From positions 1 through 9,384 of the forward strand of contig JALTZQ010000224.1 in the NCBI GenBank assembly GCA_027046105.1: a DNA stretch of 9,384 bases, in the 5' to 3' direction. This document shows, piece by piece, positions 6,198-9,384 of this stretch (the stretch's first letter is position 1; the number at the start of each line of letters is the position of its first letter). The notes under the pieces are model-generated. The model was not told the DNA's origin, did not search any database, and saw only the letters and a program-made list of their open reading frames with translations. A program made the position numbers and the translations under genes. Origin of the DNA: Pyrodictiaceae archaeon. Its GTDB lineage: Archaea; Thermoproteota; Thermoprotei_A; Sulfolobales; Pyrodictiaceae.

Positions 6198-7937
6198 ATG
6201 CTTCTTCAACGCAAGGGTGTCGAGGAACTGGCCCGGGAAGTAAGCGAGGGCCATAACGCGGTTCTAGTAGCGCCTACCGGGTATGGTAAGAGTAAGTCCC
6301 TGCCAATACTCCTTGAGGAGACTGAGAAGACTGGGGTAGCCACTAGGGCAATACATGTTCTCCCCCTTAGAGCCCTTGTTAGGCAACAATACCTATACCT
6401 CCGCGAAGTCTTCGGCAGTAACGCGGGCTACCTTGCCGGTTTAAGCTTGGACAAGGAAGGCTATAGCCCCTTCATGCTACGAAAGGCTGTAGTCTCGACA
6501 CTTGATAGCTTCGCATTGAATCTTGCAAGGCTCCCCATAGCCGAGCTACCTCTCTTAATGACGAGTTACGAGATGAGGCGGCTAGAGGGACACTACGAGC
6601 TACCACGAGCATCAATATTCACATCCCTAGTAGTCTTTGACGAGGCACACCTCTACGCTGAGCCATGGCTAGAGGAGGCCCCCCTCTCAAGACTATACCT
6701 TTCAACGGTGCTCCGCGTACTAAGGGATACTACGACATCAGTTGTCATCGAGACAGCTACCATGGCCACACGGCTAATGAGGGACGTTGCCAGCGTTATC
6801 GGTGGCCCCGTGCTCGCTGTATGCAGGAATTGCAGTCCATGCAGCAATGAGTGGAGGTGTATCCATGATCGTGTCTTTGAGGAGGAGAACTCGTTCACGT
6901 GGAAAACCCTAATCCTCCAGGGAGTGCAGGAGGCCATAGACCTTGCTGTCTCGTTTGCGGAGACAGGGCGTAAAGTGCTTTACACGGTAAACACTGTCGG
7001 GGCTGCCCTAAGCGTTTACCAGGAGCTTGTAAGCCGGCTAGGCGAAGACAGCGTTGTGTTAGTTCATGGCCGCCTTACGCAGGGCGATAGGGAGAAGGCT
7101 ATAGAGGGTATAGGGAGAGCCAGGATCGTCGTGGCAACACAGGTTATAGAGGCTGGTGTAGACGTCGATGCTGAAGTCTTGGTTACCGAGGCTGCTGCAC
7201 CAAGCAGTCTAGCTCAGCGTGCGGGGAGACTCTGCAGAAGCAGGGAGAAAAGGGAGACATGTCTCAATGAGCCACCCGTAGTCGCTGTATACGCTCCGGA
7301 AACACTTCAACCGTATGGCGACATAGCCTTAGAGACGCTAAAGTCGATGAAAAACCTTACTAGTAGTGGGGCTGGGATCGAGTGGAGACTACTCGACGAT
7401 ACTAATGCGGGGAAGAGTTTCCGGCACCTCATCGAGATCCATGAGTCTACGGGGCTAGAGCCTAGACGGCTAGGAGTAAGACAACTAGCCTATACGAGGC
7501 TCCTAGAATACATAGTAGCATCCGCGCTTGGCGACTCATCTTATGCTCGTGTATTGCTGCGACAGTTCTGTAGCTTAGTCAGAGAAACTATTCTTATACA
7601 CCTAGCTGTCCCAGTAGGTGAAGGCTATGATTTCCTTGAAGCCCAGCTAGACTGGCTTAAGACACGAGATAGGTGGAGGACACTACTAGACTGCACCAAT
7701 AGCAGTTGCAAGGTGCTAGCCATCGGCTATGGAGTGGGCGATGCCGAGACCATGGAAGCTACTATCGAGGCTAAGGAGGTAGAAGAGATGCTAAGAGACT
7801 GTAGCAGCTACTACAAGAAATACTATTCACTTCTCGAAAGGCTCTCAAAGAAGGTAAACATGAGGCTCAATAACCTAGCCCTACTGGTAAGAGAGGGTGC
7901 ATACACACCACGCCTAGGCCTGCAAGTAGCTGTCTAG
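6198..7937 (+). CDS. cas3': Cas3' superfamily 2 DNA helicase
   Basis: This is the ATP-driven helicase half of Cas3, which unwinds DNA marked by the effector. Over 579 residues the SF2 motifs appear in order: Walker A APTGYGKS (25-32, K31), motif Ib-like STLDSF (100-105), Walker B DEAH (148-151), motif III TAT (186-188), motif V ATQVIEAGVDVD (313-324) and motif VI QRAGRLCR (340-347). There is no HD nuclease domain; that is supplied by the next gene, as usual in type I-A. Odd feature: a cysteine cluster, C209-x2-C212-x2-C215-x5-C221-x-H223, lies between the two RecA domains and may bind zinc or another metal. The C-terminal 230 residues are an accessory domain. The start is ATG behind GGAGGA, 12 bases after the preceding stop. 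Confidence 0.93.
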   Translation: MLLQRKGVEELAREVSEGHNAVLVAPTGYGKSKSLPILLEETEKTGVATRAIHVLPLRALVRQQYLYLREVFGSNAGYLAGLSLDKEGYSPFMLRKAVVSTLDSFALNLARLPIAELPLLMTSYEMRRLEGHYELPRASIFTSLVVFDEAHLYAEPWLEEAPLSRLYLSTVLRVLRDTTTSVVIETATMATRLMRDVASVIGGPVLAVCRNCSPCSNEWRCIHDRVFEEENSFTWKTLILQGVQEAIDLAVSFAETGRKVLYTVNTVGAALSVYQELVSRLGEDSVVLVHGRLTQGDREKAIEGIGRARIVVATQVIEAGVDVDAEVLVTEAAAPSSLAQRAGRLCRSREKRETCLNEPPVVAVYAPETLQPYGDIALETLKSMKNLTSSGAGIEWRLLDDTNAGKSFRHLIEIHESTGLEPRRLGVRQLAYTRLLEYIVASALGDSSYARVLLRQFCSLVRETILIHLAVPVGEGYDFLEAQLDWLKTRDRWRTLLDCTNSSCKVLAIGYGVGDAETMEATIEAKEVEEMLRDCSSYYKKYYSLLERLSKKVNMRLNNLALLVREGAYTPRLGLQVAV

Positions 7938-7987
7938 GCCGGAGAGCACCCTAAGGAGTATAGTCTTGAAGGGAGGTGTTCAACTAA

Positions 7988-8821
7988 ATGGCCCTCTATG
8001 CGTGGACTGGTGTAAGACTACTCGATCACAGCATTAACACGCTTGGAGTCCTTACAGGCTTATTCCATAACGAGCTACAGGTTATAGCGAGGAGAATTGT
8101 TGGGCAGCCAGAGAAGCTAGTACTAGCATCCATGATTGCAGCACTTCTCCACGATGCTGGAAAGGCTGCTAGAGGATACCAGGAGAGTGTGTTGAGAGGA
8201 AACCCCTACTTTACATGCCATGAAATGGCCGGGGGCTGGATAGCCATGGAGACAGTCTACGAGCTACTACGACGAGTAGAGGCCGATAGACTAGTAGTGG
8301 AGGCTTTCTCGGCGGCAACTGCAACAGCTGTACTAAGACACCACCATGGCATGAGAAGTCTTTCTGCATGCAGGGCAGCCGCTAGGCAAGGTAGAGTAGA
8401 GAGTCTAAGCCAGGAAGACTTAAGAGCATTAGCAGACGAGTATAGGAATACAAGCATACTATTAGACACGGTATCCAGTATCCTACAGAAACTCGCGGAT
8501 ACAACGAAACCCCCTAACCCGCTAGAAGCTGAGGCAAGAGTAAGAAAGAGACTCGTAAACATCGAGAGAAAGCAGCCAGCAATCACAGCAGTCGTCTCAA
8601 CCCTAACCGGGCTACTCGCAGCCTCAGACTACATAGCAGCAGTACTCCTAGACGGAAGAACACAGTACACCACAATGAACCCACGAGGCTACGCGGTACA
8701 CGTATTAAGAGAACTAAACATCAACAACCCCCAACAACTAAGAACCATAAAAGAAGCAGGCTACAAATGGGCGGAAAACACAGCCAACAAGATACTAGCA
8801 AACTCAGTAGAAAGAGCCTAG
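7988..8821 (+). CDS. cas3'': Cas3'' HD-domain nuclease
   Basis: This is the metal-dependent single-strand nuclease half of Cas3. The 277-residue protein carries an HD set: H14 (LLDHS), H55-D56 (LLHDAGK, with K59), H78 (CHEM), H118-H120 (RHHHG) and D214 (ASD). These are consistent with a two-metal HD centre. The length fits a stand-alone Cas3''. The start is ATG with GGGAGGTG about nine bases upstream, 50 bases after cas3'. It ends the operon. The last ~90 codons are unusual: the coding strand becomes strongly A/C-rich and T-poor (8701-8760: A 30, C 15, G 8, T 7), unlike the start of the same gene. The final codons contain AACTCAGTAGA, which recurs in the repeat-like element 74 bases further on. 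Confidence 0.92.
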   Translation: MALYAWTGVRLLDHSINTLGVLTGLFHNELQVIARRIVGQPEKLVLASMIAALLHDAGKAARGYQESVLRGNPYFTCHEMAGGWIAMETVYELLRRVEADRLVVEAFSAATATAVLRHHHGMRSLSACRAAARQGRVESLSQEDLRALADEYRNTSILLDTVSSILQKLADTTKPPNPLEAEARVRKRLVNIERKQPAITAVVSTLTGLLAASDYIAAVLLDGRTQYTTMNPRGYAVHVLRELNINNPQQLRTIKEAGYKWAENTANKILANSVERA

Positions 8822-8875
8822 CCCCTACACACTCTTTTCCAACCCATAATGGCACCCGATACCCCTACAACCAGA

Positions 8876-8945
8876 ACTCAGTAGAGAATTGCAATGGTTA
8901 ACCCTATGGTAAAGACTCCCACCAAACTCAAAAGAGAATTGCAAG
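8876..8945 (+). repeat. Two CRISPR-repeat-like elements in cas sense, inverted relative to the array
   Basis: Copy A (8876-8894) reads ACTCAGTAGAGAATTGCAA and copy B (8926-8945) reads ACTCAAAAGAGAATTGCAAG. Both are the reverse complement of the array repeat as written on this strand. B matches the 20-base repeat core exactly and even has CCCAC upstream (8918-8922), separated from the core by three extra bases (CAA). A has two changes in the core (AA to GT). The cores are 50 bases apart, shorter than the 64-67 base array period. A transcript in cas sense would carry a miniature repeat-spacer-repeat unit with an ATTGCAA(T) handle and a spacer-like stretch of about 23-31 bases. It may be a remnant of a second array, a crRNA-like regulator, or a Cas6 site in the operon's 3' end. 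Confidence 0.7.
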
Positions 8946-8995
8946 CACAAATACGTACAGTTCATACCATCTGAGTTAGACTAACAATAGCCCAT

Positions 8996-9217
8996 CTTAC
9001 AATTTCTCTTTTAAGTTTTGCGACCGTATCACCCAGGCTTAGGCCTCCCAGTCAACCTGGTCTTGCAATTCTCTTTTGAGTGTGGGCATCATACCCGACC
9101 CGGAGTTGGACACGGTGTTAGCTGAGTTCTTGCAATTCTCTTTTGAGTGTGGGGGGTTCAGGGTGTGTCCACCCTTGTCCTCGGGAATTCAACTTGCAAT
9201 TCTCTTTTGAGTGTGGG
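8996..9217 (-). CRISPR. Short CRISPR array: four repeats, three spacers
   Basis: Three identical 25-base repeats (CTTGCAATTCTC followed by TTTTGAGTGTGGG on the plus strand) lie at 9062-9086, 9129-9153 and 9193-9217. A degenerate copy at 8996-9021 has G-to-A changes, one inserted T and a diverged end. Spacers are about 40, 42 and 39 bases (9022-9061, 9087-9128, 9154-9192), and the period is 64-67. Repeat decay at the left end marks the leader-distal side. In crRNA sense (minus strand) the repeat ends ATTGCAAG, close to the ATTGAAAG handle typical of crenarchaeal arrays, so transcription runs leftward. None of the spacers matches anything I could see in this window. The few spacers and decayed end suggest a small, slowly growing or dormant array. 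Confidence 0.9.
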
Positions 9218-9326
9218 TGTGTGGGTTATTGGTTTTGTGTTTTTGTTTTCCACTAATAGTGTTCCTCTTACTCCTTTTTCTGGGTTGCTGTCTCATGGGG
9301 ACACTCCATGCCTATAAGGGGGGTTG

Positions 9327-9355
9327 ATGAGAGGTCCTCTATAGAGTGTTCTCAT
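9327..9355. promoter_or_regulatory. Nested palindrome in the CRISPR leader promoter
   Basis: An outer inverted repeat ATGAGA (9327-9332) / TCTCAT (9350-9355) encloses the perfect 10-base palindrome CTCTATAGAG (9337-9346). The two share practically the same centre (9341). The element begins just downstream of the leftward TATA box and overlaps the predicted transcription start near 9338, as a repressor operator would. Confidence 0.45.
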
Positions 9356-9360
9356 GAAGG

Positions 9361-9368
9361 TATTTAAA
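9361..9368 (-). promoter_or_regulatory. TATA box of the CRISPR leader
   Basis: The minus strand reads GGGTTTAAATACC, a good archaeal TATA box with a G-rich BRE-like flank. It is predicted to start the array transcript leftward near 9338, about 120 bases before the first repeat. Because TTTAAA is symmetric, it could instead serve a rightward gene beyond the window. Confidence 0.5.
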
Positions 9369-9384
9369 CCCCCACCCTCATTCC

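Larger units (their letters stand above)
9218..9368 (-). promoter_or_regulatory. CRISPR leader, A/C-rich on the transcribed-sense strand
   Basis: The region between the newest repeat and the right-hand TATA box holds no gene. Next to the array it is almost purely G/T on the plus strand (9211-9250: T 23, G 15, A 1, C 1), so the leader RNA would be A/C-rich and unstructured. Further out it holds CATGG-N7-CCATG (9294-9310), CCTATAAGG (9311-9319, a second possible TATA) and the nested palindrome at 9327-9355. Leaders of this kind carry the promoter and integration signals for new spacers. Confidence 0.65.

Noticed and set aside
8822..8875. Terminator for the cas operon directly after cas3''
   Set aside because: No T-run or stem precedes the first repeat-like element. 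CTCTTTTCC near 8831 is too short to call.

Overview
The window looks like a hyperthermophilic crenarchaeon. It has a type I-A (Csa-type) CRISPR-Cas locus with separate cas3' and cas3'' genes and a Csa3 regulator, an archaeal-type CRISPR repeat whose crRNA 5' handle would be ATTGCAAG, TATA-like boxes close to start codons, strong GGAGG/GGTG ribosome sites and frequent GTG/TTG starts. A Desulfurococcales (possibly Pyrodictiaceae-like) source is my guess, not something the sequence proves.

Layout. Positions 1-190 hold a short direct repeat, a TATA-like box and a bulged hairpin in front of a small HELAH-motif metallopeptidase-like gene (191-715, +). Convergent to it, on the minus strand, lie cas6 (825-1685) and, upstream of it, csa3 (1823-2491). 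A 296-base divergent control region (2492-2787) carries a csa3 TATA box on one strand, a csa5 TATA box on the other, and two inverted repeats placed like operators. The plus-strand interference operon follows: csa5, cas7, cas5, a probable cas8a2, cas3' and cas3'' (2788-8821), tightly packed and mostly with a clear ribosome site before each start.

The last ~560 bases hold the RNA part. A short CRISPR array (8996-9217, four repeats and three spacers of about 40, 42 and 39 bases, leftmost repeat degenerate) is read leftward from an A/C-rich leader (9218-9368) containing a TATA box and a nested palindrome at the expected transcription start. Between the cas3'' stop and this array sit two further repeat-like copies in the OPPOSITE orientation (8876-8894 and 8918-8945). 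They are read in the same sense as the cas operon and lie only 50 bases apart.

How it works together (from family knowledge). Cas6 cuts the array transcript. Csa5, Cas7, Cas5 and Cas8a assemble on the crRNA to find DNA. Cas3' (helicase) and Cas3'' (HD nuclease) destroy it. Csa3 senses a cyclic nucleotide through its CARF domain and probably acts on the palindromic cas promoters. No adaptation genes (cas1, cas2, cas4) are in view. The most unusual element is the inverted, cas-sense pair of repeat-like sequences at the 3' end of the cas operon. It could be an array remnant, a crRNA-like regulatory RNA carried on the cas transcript, or a Cas6 processing/termination site.
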